Positions 30,641-39,900 of a DNA stretch of 64,000 bases are shown piece by piece. A model generated the notes under the pieces. That model was not told the DNA's origin, ran no database searches, and saw nothing but the letters and a program-made list of their open reading frames with translations. How positions within the stretch are numbered: position 1 is the stretch's first letter; every line of letters starts with the position of its first letter. Source of the stretch: Rahnella sp. AA (GTDB lineage Bacteria; Pseudomonadota; Gammaproteobacteria; Enterobacterales; Enterobacteriaceae). The DNA is taken from assembly GCF_002834385.1 (NCBI RefSeq), contig NZ_PITQ01000003.1, positions 452,458-516,457 of the forward strand, written 5' to 3'. Both the position numbers and the translations under genes were made by a program.

Positions 30641-31357
30641 TCAGAAACCAGTCAGTTTGTTCTTTTCGTTTTGCGCAATGGCCGCACAAAACCAGCCGCA
30701 AATGTGTTCAATTCTCGTAACGGCAGAACCGACGGTCACGGCGTAAGCGCCTGCCGCCATCACCTCGGCGGCCAGCGCGGGGGAGTTGTAACGGCCTTCG
30801 GCAATCACCCGGCATCCGGCCTGCGCCAGTTCGCGGACCAGTGCGATATCCGGCGTTTCAGGCACCGGCGTTTGGGTATAGCCCGAGAGCGTCGTGCCGA
30901 TAAAATCACAGCCAAGTTTTTGCGCCATCAGGCCATCTTCGAGGCATGATGCGTCGGCCATCGTCAGGCATCCGGCTTCGCGGGCGCGCTGATACAACGC
31001 CCCGACCGGCACAGGGCGAAAACGCTGCGTGACGTCGAAAGCAATAATGTCGGCTCCCGCGGCGCTCAGCGCGTCCACGTCTTCCAGCCACGGCGTGATT
31101 CGCACGTCAGAATCCGGCAGGTCGCGTTTGATAATGCCGATAACCGGCGCATCCGTTGCCCGGCGCACCGCTTCGATGTTGCGGATGCCTTCAATGCGCA
31201 GCGCCACCGCCCCGCCGTCGAGCGCTGCACACGCCATCGCGGCGACGATCTCCGGTTTGTCCATGGCACTGCCGGGCACCGGCTGGCAGGAAACGATCAG
31301 CCCGTTGCCCAGCCGGGTCAGGAGATCATTCATGTTGCGCTCGTTTATCTTTACCAT
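30641..31357 (-). CDS. nanE: N-acetylmannosamine-6-phosphate 2-epimerase
   Basis: Converts N-acetylmannosamine 6-phosphate to N-acetylglucosamine 6-phosphate. TIM-barrel protein of 238 residues with [12 protein letters not shown] at the N-terminus, [16 protein letters not shown], a catalytic lysine region, GTTLSGYT and [10 protein letters not shown]. It is first in a nanE-nanA operon and divergent from nanK. The start at 31357 has GGAG upstream; an internal ATG at 31333 is also possible. Confidence 0.9.
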   Translation of the reverse strand: MVKINERNMNDLLTRLGNGLIVSCQPVPGSAMDKPEIVAAMACAALDGGAVALRIEGIRNIEAVRRATDAPVIGIIKRDLPDSDVRITPWLEDVDALSAAGADIIAFDVTQRFRPVPVGALYQRAREAGCLTMADASCLEDGLMAQKLGCDFIGTTLSGYTQTPVPETPDIALVRELAQAGCRVIAEGRYNSPALAAEVMAAGAYAVTVGSAVTRIEHICGWFCAAIAQNEKNKLTGF

Positions 31358-31366
31358 GAACTTAAA

Positions 31367-31404
31367 ACTCCAATATTAAATTTTAAATGAAGTATAACTC
31401 CAAT
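31367..31404. promoter_or_regulatory. Paired ACTCCAAT boxes between nanE and nanK
   Basis: Two identical ACTCCAAT copies lie at 31367-31374 and 31397-31404, spaced 30 bases apart, in the divergent promoter region. The reverse complement ATTGGAGT recurs in near-identical form upstream of nanT. They are candidate operators for the RpiR-type regulator at 32475. Confidence 0.5.
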
Positions 31405-31499
31405 CATGGTAGATCTTTTGTTCTCAGGGCGCAATGGCGCAAATCGCCGTTACCGCTTCATGTTAGTGACCGGCATTCAGTTTTGTGAGGAAAACTCAG

Positions 31500-32372
31500 A
31501 TGGGAAACGCTTTAGCACTGGATATAGGCGGGACAAAAATTGCAGCGGCCATTGTGGCGGAAGACGGCACGCTGTCGGAACGTCAGCAGGTCGCCACGCC
31601 GCACGGTGATGCCACCGGGTTAGCCGGTGTGCTGGAAAAACTGATTACGCCGTGGCGTCACCGGGTGGATCTGATTGCCGTCGCCTCGACCGGCATTATC
31701 AGTCAGGGGCGGCTGACCGCGCTGAACCCGGCAAATCTCGGCGGGCTGGCCGGGTTTCCTTTGCAGGACTGCATCCGCGCCGTAGCGGATTTACCGAATG
31801 TGGTGCTCAATGACGGACAGGCCGCGGCGTGGGCGGAATATCAGGCCGTGCAGGAAACCTGCGATAACGCGCTGTTTGTCACCGTCTCAACCGGCGTGGG
31901 CGGCGGGATTATCTGGAACCGAAAATTATTAACCGGCCGCAACGGGCTGGCCGGGCACATCGGCCATACCGCGTTTGATCCGCAGGGCGGGCTGTGCGGC
32001 TGCGGGCGTCGCGGTTGTGTCGAAAGCGTCGCATCGGGCACCGCCATCGGCCATGCGATGATGGAGAACGCCAGTCCGCTGGGCGCGGAACAGGTTTTCG
32101 AACGCGCCCGCGCGGGGAACAGCGAGGCGCAACGGGCGATCAGCCGTTCAGCGACTGCCGTTGCGTCAATGCTGGCGGACATGCATATTTCGCTGGATCT
32201 GGACGTCGTCATGATGGGCGGCAGCGTCGGGCTGGCGGAAGGGTATCGGGAAAAAGTGACGCATGCGCTTAACCAGTTACCGGCGGTTTACCGGGTTGCG
32301 CTGCTCCCTGCGCATCACCGGCAGGACAGCGGTTTAATCGGTGCGGCATTATGGGCCAGAGCCACGCTGTAG
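31500..32372 (+). CDS. nanK: N-acetylmannosamine kinase
   Basis: ROK kinase of 290 residues that phosphorylates N-acetylmannosamine. It has [14 protein letters not shown] at the N-terminus, [34 protein letters not shown] with the catalytic aspartate, [15 protein letters not shown], the zinc motif [11 protein letters not shown] and [10 protein letters not shown]. The line-up with E. coli NanK is close throughout. The ATG at 31500 has GAGGAAA upstream. It is divergent from nanE-nanA and followed by the RpiR regulator. Confidence 0.9.
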   Translation: MGNALALDIGGTKIAAAIVAEDGTLSERQQVATPHGDATGLAGVLEKLITPWRHRVDLIAVASTGIISQGRLTALNPANLGGLAGFPLQDCIRAVADLPNVVLNDGQAAAWAEYQAVQETCDNALFVTVSTGVGGGIIWNRKLLTGRNGLAGHIGHTAFDPQGGLCGCGRRGCVESVASGTAIGHAMMENASPLGAEQVFERARAGNSEAQRAISRSATAVASMLADMHISLDLDVVMMGGSVGLAEGYREKVTHALNQLPAVYRVALLPAHHRQDSGLIGAALWARATL

Positions 32373-32474
32373 CCCTGACCGCCGGTAATCAGGCTTCACG
32401 GAGTCAGCCAACTATGTAATGATATGCACCGGTTAAATCATTGTTTCCGTCACTCTTTCCCCCGAGGTGTCCAC

Positions 32475-33359
32475 GTGAAAACGGGTGCTCAACATTTCAA
32501 ACCAGGTAAAATTCTTGATGCTCTGGGGGCGATGCAAAACAGCCTGACCCGCTCCGCCCAGCGGATTGCGGTTTATATTCAGGCTGAACCTTCCAAGGTT
32601 ACCCAACTTTCCCTCGCTGAACTTTCCGCCCTGACGCAGGCCGGTGAAGCCACGATTATTCGTTTCTGCCGCACCCTGGGTTACAAAGGTTTTCAGGATT
32701 TCAAAATGGATCTGGCGATCGAAGTGGCGACGCGTCCGGATCCTGAAGAAAGCCTGCTGGACGCCGATGTTCAGGATGCCGACAGTCCGCAGGCGATTGC
32801 CGGAAGATTGCAGTCGGCGATCAATAACGTGCTGACCGAAACCATCAATCTGCTGTCGCTGGAAAACGTCGAACAGGTGGTGAAACTGATGCGCCCCGCC
32901 GACCGGATTTGCATTTTCGGGCTGGGCTCATCCGGTATTACCGCCGAAGACGCCAAGAGTAAGCTCATGCGTATCGGACTGCGCGTTGACGCGGCGACCA
33001 ACAACCATTTCATGTACATGCAGGCTTCGCTGATGAAGCCCGGCGATGTCGCCATCGGCATCAGCCATTCCGGCACCTCCGCCGAAACAGTGCATGCGCT
33101 GAAACTGGCGAAAGAAGCCGGAGCGACCACCGTCGCACTGACTCACAATGTCGGCTCTCCCATCACCGACATGGCCGATTACGTTCTGATTAACGGCAAC
33201 AAACAGGGGCAATTACAGGGCGACTCCATCGGCACCAAAATCGCACAACTGTTTGTTCTTGACCTGATTTACGCGCTGCTGGTGAAAGCCGATCCGGTGC
33301 AGGCGGAGCAAACCAAACGTAAAACCACGCAGGCCATCAGCCAGCACGGAACCCGCTAA
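32475..33359 (+). CDS. RpiR/MurR-family regulator of the nan genes
   Basis: 294 residues with an N-terminal HTH of the RpiR type (about 5-80, with SLAELSALTQAGEATIIRFCRTLGYKG) and a C-terminal SIS phosphosugar-binding domain (about 125-255, with FGLGSSGITAEDAKSKLMRIG and ISHSGTSAETVHALKLAK). Sialic acid operons of several gamma-proteobacteria use an RpiR-type NanR rather than the GntR type of E. coli. The likely effector is an amino-sugar phosphate such as N-acetylmannosamine 6-phosphate. The GTG start is chosen for the GAGG just upstream. Confidence 0.85.
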   Translation: MKTGAQHFKPGKILDALGAMQNSLTRSAQRIAVYIQAEPSKVTQLSLAELSALTQAGEATIIRFCRTLGYKGFQDFKMDLAIEVATRPDPEESLLDADVQDADSPQAIAGRLQSAINNVLTETINLLSLENVEQVVKLMRPADRICIFGLGSSGITAEDAKSKLMRIGLRVDAATNNHFMYMQASLMKPGDVAIGISHSGTSAETVHALKLAKEAGATTVALTHNVGSPITDMADYVLINGNKQGQLQGDSIGTKIAQLFVLDLIYALLVKADPVQAEQTKRKTTQAISQHGTR

Positions 33360-33525
33360 AACCATTTCCTGCCGCATTTTCAGGCTTTCATCGCGCTGAT
33401 CCTTTTTCAGCGCGCCTTCTGACCTCCCCATCCTGCTGCTTATCTTACCCCGTTCAGCATTTCACCTTCTTTATCACACTTTTCTCAGTCAGTGATTGAA
33501 ATGCCGCAGCGATCTAATACACTCA

Positions 33526-33563
33526 AATGGAGTTTTACTCCCAATGTAAATTTCATTTGGAGT
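33526..33563. promoter_or_regulatory. Cluster of GGAGT boxes upstream of nanT
   Basis: AATGGAGT (33526), ACTCCCAAT (33537, opposite orientation) and TTTGGAGT (33556) lie within 40 bases. The first two form the palindrome GGAGT-TTT-ACTCC. They match the ATTGGAGT boxes between nanE and nanK, which supports shared control. Confidence 0.5.
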
Positions 33564-33659
33564 AATACACGAAATAAACACGATAAAAAATCAGAGACGA
33601 TGAGCTGCCCCCGACAACAATTTTGCCCGTTACCGACGGGACGTGGAGAGAGCGACGAT

Positions 33660-35189
33660 ATGAGCAATTCATTACGGCCCCGTGCTGACAGGCCAGAGAT
33701 TAAAGCGCCCCGCTGGTACAAACAATTGTCACCCGCGCAGTGGAAAGCCTTCGCCGCCGCCTGGGTCGGTTACGCCCTCGACGGGTTTGATTTCGTCATT
33801 ATTACGCTGGTGCTGACGGACATTAAACAGGAGTTCGGCCTGACGCTTTTACAGGCCAGCAGCCTGATTTCAGCCGCCTTTATCTCCCGCTGGTTTGGCG
33901 GATTAGTGCTCGGCGCAATGGGCGACCGGTATGGCCGCAAGCTGGCGATGATCACCAGTATCGTTCTGTTTTCCTGCGGCACGCTGGCCTGCGGGCTGGC
34001 ACCGGGTTACACCACGCTATTTATTGCGCGCCTGATTATCGGCATCGGAATGGCGGGCGAATACGGCTCCAGCTCAACCTACGTGATGGAAAGCTGGCCG
34101 AAAAACATGCGTAACAAAGCCAGTGGATTTCTGATTTCCGGTTTCTCAATCGGAGCTGTGGTAGCCGCGCAGGCGTACAGCTTTATCGTTCCGGCTTTCG
34201 GCTGGCGGATGCTGTTCTACATCGGATTGCTGCCGATCGTTTTCGCGCTGTGGCTGCGTAAAAATCTGCCCGAAGCCGAAGACTGGAAAGAATCTCAGCG
34301 CAAAAACCAGCAAAGTAAACAGCACAGTGACCGCAACATGGTCGATATTCTCTATCGCAGCCGTCTCAGTTATCTCAACATCGGGCTGACTCTTTTTGCC
34401 GCCGCCGCGCTGTACGCCTGCTTCACCGGCATGGTGTCTGCCCCCTTCATCGTCATGCTCGGTATTGCCTGTGCCGCAGTTTTCATCTATTTCATGGTGC
34501 AAACCAGCGGTGAGCGCTGGCCAACGGGCGTGATGCTGATGCTGGTGGTGTTCTGCGCCTTCCTGTACTCATGGCCAATTCAGGCGCTGTTACCAACGTA
34601 CCTGAAAATGGATCTGGGTTACGACCCGCATACCGTCGGCAACGTTTTGTTCTTCAGCGGATTCGGTGCAGCGGTCGGCTGTTGCGTCGGCGGTTTTCTC
34701 GGCGACTGGCTGGGCACGCGCAAAGCCTACGTCACCAGCCTGCTGATCTCTCAGTTGCTGATTATTCCGCTGTTCGCCATCAAAGGTTCAGACATGCTTT
34801 TCCTCGGCGGGCTGCTGTTCTTACAGCAAATGCTCGGTCAGGGCATCGCGGGTTTACTGCCTAAACTGCTCGGTGGATATTTTGATACCGAACAGCGTGC
34901 GGCCGGTCTGGGTTTCACCTATAACGTCGGCGCACTGGGCGGCGCACTGGCACCCATACTGGGCGCGTCGATTTCCCAGCATCTCAGCCTCGGCACCGCG
35001 CTGGGTTCACTGTCATTCAGCCTGACGTTTGTCGTCATCCTGCTGATTGGCTTTGATATGCCTTCCCGCGTACAGCGCTGGATCCGCCCTTCGGGGTTGA
35101 GAACGCACGATGCCATCGACGGCCAGCCGTTCAGCGGCGCGGCAGGCGCAAAACGGGCGTTTGAAAAACCGGGATGCGCACGCAGTTAA
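33660..35189 (+). CDS. nanT: Sialic acid transporter, NanT-type MFS permease
   Basis: Proton-linked inner-membrane symporter of 509 residues, close in length to E. coli NanT (496). Major facilitator signature DRYGRKLAM after helix 2; the family segments [18 protein letters not shown] and [15 protein letters not shown] are characteristic. The central part carries extra hydrophobic segments (about 235-290), consistent with the 14-helix NanT layout. The ATG at 33660 has GGAGAG upstream; the frame extends further but without support. It ends before an intrinsic terminator shared with the GNAT gene. Confidence 0.9.
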   Translation: MSNSLRPRADRPEIKAPRWYKQLSPAQWKAFAAAWVGYALDGFDFVIITLVLTDIKQEFGLTLLQASSLISAAFISRWFGGLVLGAMGDRYGRKLAMITSIVLFSCGTLACGLAPGYTTLFIARLIIGIGMAGEYGSSSTYVMESWPKNMRNKASGFLISGFSIGAVVAAQAYSFIVPAFGWRMLFYIGLLPIVFALWLRKNLPEAEDWKESQRKNQQSKQHSDRNMVDILYRSRLSYLNIGLTLFAAAALYACFTGMVSAPFIVMLGIACAAVFIYFMVQTSGERWPTGVMLMLVVFCAFLYSWPIQALLPTYLKMDLGYDPHTVGNVLFFSGFGAAVGCCVGGFLGDWLGTRKAYVTSLLISQLLIIPLFAIKGSDMLFLGGLLFLQQMLGQGIAGLLPKLLGGYFDTEQRAAGLGFTYNVGALGGALAPILGASISQHLSLGTALGSLSFSLTFVVILLIGFDMPSRVQRWIRPSGLRTHDAIDGQPFSGAAGAKRAFEKPGCARS

Positions 35190-35203
35190 ACCGGCAGACA
35201 GCA

Positions 35204-35226
35204 AAAAGGGCCGCTTTGGCCCTTTT
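35204..35226. terminator. Bidirectional terminator between nanT and the GNAT gene
   Basis: The stem AAAAGGGCC / GGCCCTTTT has a five-base loop between convergent genes. Confidence 0.85.
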
Positions 35227-35228
35227 CG

Positions 35229-35807
35229 TCATTTCACGTTATGACCCGAAAGCCGGTATAAGCAGTGCTTACGCAGCCAGTGGTCTTCTCCGATCAGCGG
35301 ATGGTCGAAGTCTTCTGCCGGATCGCGCACCATACCCATTTTCCTCATCACGGCCTGCGAGCGCACATTAGGCAATGCGGTATAGGCGACGATTTCTTTC
35401 AGCCCCAGCTGAGTAAAACCGGCATCAATGACAGCGCGGGCGGCCTCAGAGCAATAACCTTTCCCCCAGGCATCCACTTTTAAGCGCCAGGCCACCTCGA
35501 CGCACGGAACAAACGGCAAATCATAGCCGGGCGTATGCAGGCCAATACAACCCATAAGCTCACCGGAATCCCGCAGCTCCACCGCCCAGATCCCCCAGCC
35601 ACGCACCGCAATCAAATCACGGCAACGGGTGAGCATCTCGTCGCTCTTTTCACGGGTCATCGTGGACGGAAAAAACTCCATCACCCGCGGGTCAGCATTC
35701 ATTTCGGCAAACGGGTCGGCATCGCTGTCGCGCCACTGCCGCAACGTCAGGCGGGGCGTCTCGATTTTCAGTGGCGGAAAGGCCACCGGAACGCTAAAGG
35801 CTTCCAT
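35229..35807 (-). CDS. GNAT-family N-acetyltransferase (RimJ/RimL-like)
   Basis: 192 residues. It begins with the RimJ-like strand IETPRLTLRQWRDSDADPFAEMNADPRVMEFF, has a GxWGKGYCSEAARAVIDAGF acetyl-CoA binding region (about 125-145), and ends with NVRSQAVMRKMGM, all typical of acetyltransferase_3 proteins acting on protein N-termini or small amines. The start at 35807 is set by a strong AAGGAG. A longer open frame upstream lacks a ribosome site. Substrate unknown. Confidence 0.85.
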   Translation of the reverse strand: MEAFSVPVAFPPLKIETPRLTLRQWRDSDADPFAEMNADPRVMEFFPSTMTREKSDEMLTRCRDLIAVRGWGIWAVELRDSGELMGCIGLHTPGYDLPFVPCVEVAWRLKVDAWGKGYCSEAARAVIDAGFTQLGLKEIVAYTALPNVRSQAVMRKMGMVRDPAEDFDHPLIGEDHWLRKHCLYRLSGHNVK

Positions 35808-35999
35808 AAATAACTCCTTGTTGTGGCTCGCGGAATAACCGGCGAAGGTGTTTATTACCACAGGCGGCGGGAATTTTGAATTCGCGATCTCATCATCCCG
35901 GAAATCTGCGTAGTTAACCCCGTTAAAATAAAGCTGACAAACCGGCACTTTCCCATTACATGTATTCATATCAATGATGAATATATTGGGATCACAAAC

Positions 36000-36839
36000 A
36001 TGATTTTTCACCGCTATCACGGGCTGGGCAACGATTATCTGGTCTGCCATCACAGCGTCGCCAGCCTGCTGACAAATCAGCAAATTCAGCGCATCTGCGA
36101 CCGCCATTACGGCATCGGTTCTGACGGATTACTGATCGACATCGACGACACCGAAATCCCGACATTGCGCATCATCAATCCCGACGGCTCCGAAGCAGAG
36201 AAAAGCGGCAACGGCCTGCGTATTTATGCCCGTTATCTGTTTGATATTGGCCGCGTCGGGCATACGCCTTTTCTGGTGAATACGTTGGGCGGTCAGGTAC
36301 GTTGCGAAGTTACCGAAGGCGCGCATCAGGTGATTGTGGATATGGGGCAGGCAAAATTTTCGCCGTCGGCGTTACCGGCGAGCGTCGAAGGCGACGAAGC
36401 GCTGGCGTTACCGCTTGTCGTCGGCGGCCATCAGCTCAGCGCCACACTGGTGTCGATGGGCAATCCGCATTGCGTGATATTGGTGAAAAAGCTCGACCTG
36501 GATTTAGTCAGACAACTGGGCGCAGAAATAGAAACGCTGGCGATTTTCCCGAAACGCACCAACGTACAGTTTGTTGAAGTGCTGGATCGCAATAACATCA
36601 GTATCGGGATCTGGGAGCGCGGTGCCGGATACACGCTGGCGTCCGGCAGCAGCAGTTGCGCCGCCGCCAGCGCCATGTACAAACTCGGACACGTGGACGA
36701 CAGCGTCACGGTACATATGCCGGGTGGCACACTGGCGATCGGCTTCAGCGGTGATTTTCAGGTCAACATGCGCGGGCCGGTACAAAAAATCGCCTCCGTC
36801 ACGCTCGATGACGACTGCTTCTGGGACATGCCGGAATAA
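36000..36839 (+). CDS. DapF-like epimerase homologue with serine at both catalytic positions
   Basis: 279 residues with the two-lobed diaminopimelate epimerase fold and its landmarks FHRYHGLGNDYLV, NPDGSEAEKSGNG, SMGNPHCV, FPKRTNVQFVEV and WERGAGYTLASGSSSCAA. In true DapF the acid/base residues are cysteines in E-x-CGNG and ACGTG; here they are Ser69 and Ser215. The usual GAGET is also GAGYT. It is therefore unlikely to be an ordinary diaminopimelate epimerase and may act on another substrate or by another chemistry. It is divergent from the GNAT gene and single. Confidence 0.75.
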   Translation: MIFHRYHGLGNDYLVCHHSVASLLTNQQIQRICDRHYGIGSDGLLIDIDDTEIPTLRIINPDGSEAEKSGNGLRIYARYLFDIGRVGHTPFLVNTLGGQVRCEVTEGAHQVIVDMGQAKFSPSALPASVEGDEALALPLVVGGHQLSATLVSMGNPHCVILVKKLDLDLVRQLGAEIETLAIFPKRTNVQFVEVLDRNNISIGIWERGAGYTLASGSSSCAAASAMYKLGHVDDSVTVHMPGGTLAIGFSGDFQVNMRGPVQKIASVTLDDDCFWDMPE

Positions 36840-37166
36840 ATTCCCCCTGCCTTTTTCTGCCCGCTCTCTTTTCTTTTTTGCATTGACCTCCACCCTGACG
36901 GCAGCCGGTCTGCCGTTCTTCGCCTGTCAGACGCAATAAACAAAACTCATACCTGCATAATGATTTTATGGCAGACAGCGCGCTTTCCAGCCCCTAAGTT
37001 GGTTATCAGGAAGTACCACAATGACTAAACAACTCATTGTTTAATAAATAAAATAATTTTAATAAAACCCCGTCGCGGCTCTCCGGCGTGCTCCGGAAGT
37101 CAGTGAATATTTTTTCAAAGTTTTAATCCGATCACATATTAATAAAAAAAACAGAGAGCGTACCCT
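36840..37166 (+). promoter_or_regulatory. Upstream region of the gallate uptake and cleavage operon
   Basis: 327 bases without a gene. ATAAACAAAACTCATACC at 36936-36953 recurs with two differences upstream of galB. It is followed here by the short dyad TCAT-N9-ATGA. This marks a probable site for the LysR regulator. The last 60 bases are AT-rich and precede the permease ribosome site GAGAGCG. Confidence 0.5.
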
Positions 37167-38546
37167 ATGAGCAACAACACCATCGTGGATGTTAAAACGT
37201 GGATAGACCAACGCCCGATATCGAAATATCAATGGGTGGTTCTGGGGCTGTGTTTCATCATCATTATGTTCGACGGCTACGACGCGGCGGTGATGGGGTT
37301 TATCGCCCCGGCACTGATTGAAGACTGGGGCATCAGCCGTGCGGAAATGGGGCCGATCCTGGGTGCTGCCATGTTCGGCGTCGCCATCGGCGCGCTGATT
37401 GCCGGGCCAAACGCCGACCGCTTCGGGCGCAAACGCGTTCTGATGTGGTCCATTCTCTGCTTCGCCCTGTTCAGCCTGCTGAGCACTTTCGCCCGCACGC
37501 CGATGGAAATGGCTATTTTGCGCTTTCTCACCGGCCTCGGTTTAGGCGCGGTCATGCCCAACACCGTCACGCTGGTCTCGGAATACATGCCTGAGCGCCG
37601 CCGCAGCCTGATGATCACCGTGATGTACAGCGGCTTTAATGTTGGCTCCGGTGCCGGAGGCTTTGTCGCCGCCGGTTTGTTACCGCATTTTGGCTGGAAA
37701 GCGGTGATCTTCGCAGGCGGCATTGTGCCGCTGCTGATGCTGCCATTGCTGATGTGGATCCTGCCGGAATCGGCGATGTACATGGTGGTGCGCAACGTCG
37801 CGAAAGAGAAGATAGCCAAAGTGCTGGCCCGCGCCGGTGGCCTGTTCAGCGCGGAAACCAAATTCGTCCTGAAAGCGCCGGTTATTCAGAAAAAAGCCAA
37901 AGTCTTCCAGTTGTTCACCAACGGTTACACCAAAGGCACGATTGTCCTTTGGGTCACGTATTTCATGGGGCTGTTCGTGATTTACCTGCTCAACGGCTGG
38001 CTGCCAACCATTATGCGTAACGGCGGTTTCTCGCTGGAACGCGCCGCCATTGTCGCCGGTTTATTCCAGCTCGGCGGCACCTTCGGCGGCCTGATGGTCG
38101 GCGGATTAATGGATAAATTCACCGCGAAACGTGTCATCGCCGGTTTCTACATCATGGGCATGATAAGCCTGCTGTCGCAGGGTATCGGCAACTTCGGCCC
38201 GGACGTGCTGGCGCTTCTGGTCTTCATCAGCGGCGTGTGTATTAACGGTGCTCAAACCGGGCTTCAGGCGTTTTCACCGGCCTTCTACCCGACCGAAATG
38301 CGCGCCACCGGCGTCTGCTGGATGCACGGCATTGGCCGCAGCGGCGCCATTATCAGCTCATCTATGGGCGGTATCCTGCTGGGGATTTTCTCCGGCGAGA
38401 ACATGATCTTCATTATTCTGGCGTTGCCTGCCCTGCTGGCTGGCCTGAGTATTCTTTTGCACCGCGCGGCACACCCGGCCGAGACTCTCAAAGGCGTTGA
38501 TATTACTGACATCCCGGAGTTGTCGCGCACCATGAACATCCGCTAA
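37167..38546 (+). CDS. Aromatic acid:H+ symporter, probable gallate permease (GalT-like)
   Basis: Major facilitator of the AAHS (PcaK/BenK/GalT) family, 459 residues with 12 predicted helices. Signature motifs are FDGYDAAVMGFIAPAL in helix 1, DRFGRKRVLM after helix 2 and LPESAMYMV after helix 6. The aspartate in FDGYD is a known proton-coupling site in PcaK-type carriers. It is the first gene before gallate dioxygenase, so gallate or a related hydroxybenzoate is the likely substrate. Confidence 0.85.
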   Translation: MSNNTIVDVKTWIDQRPISKYQWVVLGLCFIIIMFDGYDAAVMGFIAPALIEDWGISRAEMGPILGAAMFGVAIGALIAGPNADRFGRKRVLMWSILCFALFSLLSTFARTPMEMAILRFLTGLGLGAVMPNTVTLVSEYMPERRRSLMITVMYSGFNVGSGAGGFVAAGLLPHFGWKAVIFAGGIVPLLMLPLLMWILPESAMYMVVRNVAKEKIAKVLARAGGLFSAETKFVLKAPVIQKKAKVFQLFTNGYTKGTIVLWVTYFMGLFVIYLLNGWLPTIMRNGGFSLERAAIVAGLFQLGGTFGGLMVGGLMDKFTAKRVIAGFYIMGMISLLSQGIGNFGPDVLALLVFISGVCINGAQTGLQAFSPAFYPTEMRATGVCWMHGIGRSGAIISSSMGGILLGIFSGENMIFIILALPALLAGLSILLHRAAHPAETLKGVDITDIPELSRTMNIR

Positions 38547-38637
38547 CCTTGCGTTAGCCCCTGATAATTAGAAACATAAATACACTGACGCAGCGGCTGC
38601 GTTGCGATTACCCTACAAAAAGTTCAGAGGATTTAAG

Positions 38638-39900
38638 ATGGCTAAGATCATAGGCGGTTTAGCGGTTTCACATACCCCGACTATCGGTTTCGCAGTGGAT
38701 CACAACAAACAGGATGAAAGCGCCTGGGCACCGATTTTCGAGAGCTTTGCGCCGATGCAAAAATGGCTTGAAGAGAAGAAACCCGACGCGCTGGTGTATA
38801 TCTTCAACGACCACGTCACGTCCTTTTTCTTTGATCATTATTCGGCGTTTACGTTAGGCATTGATGACCAATACGAGGTCGCGGATGAAGGCGGCGGCCC
38901 GCGCGACTTGCCGCCGGTGAAAGGTCATGCGGCGCTGTCTCAGCACATCGGTGCCAGCCTGATGGCGGACGAATTTGATATGTCGTTCTTCCAGGACAAA
39001 CCGCTGGATCACGGCCTGTTTTCACCGCTTTCCGCGCTGATGCCGCATGAAGGCGGCTGGCCGACGCAAATCGTTCCGCTGCAAATCGGCGTGTTGCAGT
39101 TCCCGATCCCGACGGCGCGCCGTTGCTACAAACTCGGTCAGGCGCTGCGCCGCGCGATTGAAAGTTTTCCGGAAGACCTGAACGTGGCGATTGTCGCCAC
39201 CGGCGGCGTTTCCCATCAGGTTCACGGCGAACGTTGCGGCTTTAACAACCCGCAGTGGGACGAACAGTTTGTCGATATGATTGTGAACGACCCGGAACGT
39301 CTGACCGAAATGACGCTGGCGGAATTCGCCACGCTCGGGGGGCTGGAAGGTTCGGAAGTCATCATGTGGCTGGTGATGCGCGGCGCGCTGTCTGCTAACG
39401 TGAAAAAACTGCATCAGGCGTATTATCTGCCGTCGATGACCGGTATCGCCACGTTGATCCTCGAAAATCAGTCCCGCGAAGCGCCGGTGGACGTGCAGCA
39501 GCGTCAGCGCGATAAAATCGCACAACAGCTGGCGGGCGTGGAAAAACTGCCGGGCACCTATCCGTTTACCCAGGCGCGCAGCCTGAAAGCGTTCCGGATG
39601 AACCGGTTCCTGCATCGCCTGATCCAGCCCGCCTGGCGCGAGCGTTTCCTCACCGATCAGAACGCGATGTTTGCCGAAAACAAACTGACCGCTGATGAAC
39701 AAAAACTCCTGCGCGAACTCGACTGGCGCGGGATGATTCATTACGGCGTGAGCTTCTTCCTGCTGGAAAAACTCGGTGCCGTGGTGGGCGTGTCCAACTT
39801 ACATATTTATTCCGCGATGCGCGGTGAAACGCTGGAGGAATTCCAGAAGACCCGCAATCAGCAAGTTCTCTACTCAGTAGCAGGTAAAGCGAAAGCATGA
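38638..39900 (+). CDS. galA: Gallate dioxygenase
   Basis: Extradiol dioxygenase opening gallate to 4-oxalomesaconate with oxygen and ferrous iron. 420 residues, the length of Pseudomonas GalA. The N-terminal LigB-like domain (about 1-280) has the iron ligands in GGLAVSHTPTIGF (His 12) and FNDHVTSFF (about residue 60) and the catalytic histidine region ATGGVSHQVHGERCG. The C-terminal LigA-like domain (about 320-410, with LNRFLHRL-type helix and SNLHIYSAMRGET) is fused to it, as in GalA and DesB. The start at 38638 has CAGAGGA upstream. Confidence 0.9.
   Translation: MAKIIGGLAVSHTPTIGFAVDHNKQDESAWAPIFESFAPMQKWLEEKKPDALVYIFNDHVTSFFFDHYSAFTLGIDDQYEVADEGGGPRDLPPVKGHAALSQHIGASLMADEFDMSFFQDKPLDHGLFSPLSALMPHEGGWPTQIVPLQIGVLQFPIPTARRCYKLGQALRRAIESFPEDLNVAIVATGGVSHQVHGERCGFNNPQWDEQFVDMIVNDPERLTEMTLAEFATLGGLEGSEVIMWLVMRGALSANVKKLHQAYYLPSMTGIATLILENQSREAPVDVQQRQRDKIAQQLAGVEKLPGTYPFTQARSLKAFRMNRFLHRLIQPAWRERFLTDQNAMFAENKLTADEQKLLRELDWRGMIHYGVSFFLLEKLGAVVGVSNLHIYSAMRGETLEEFQKTRNQQVLYSVAGKAKA

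Noticed and set aside
36000..36839. Calling this gene the housekeeping dapF
   Set aside because: Both catalytic cysteines are serine and the neighbourhood is not that of dapF.
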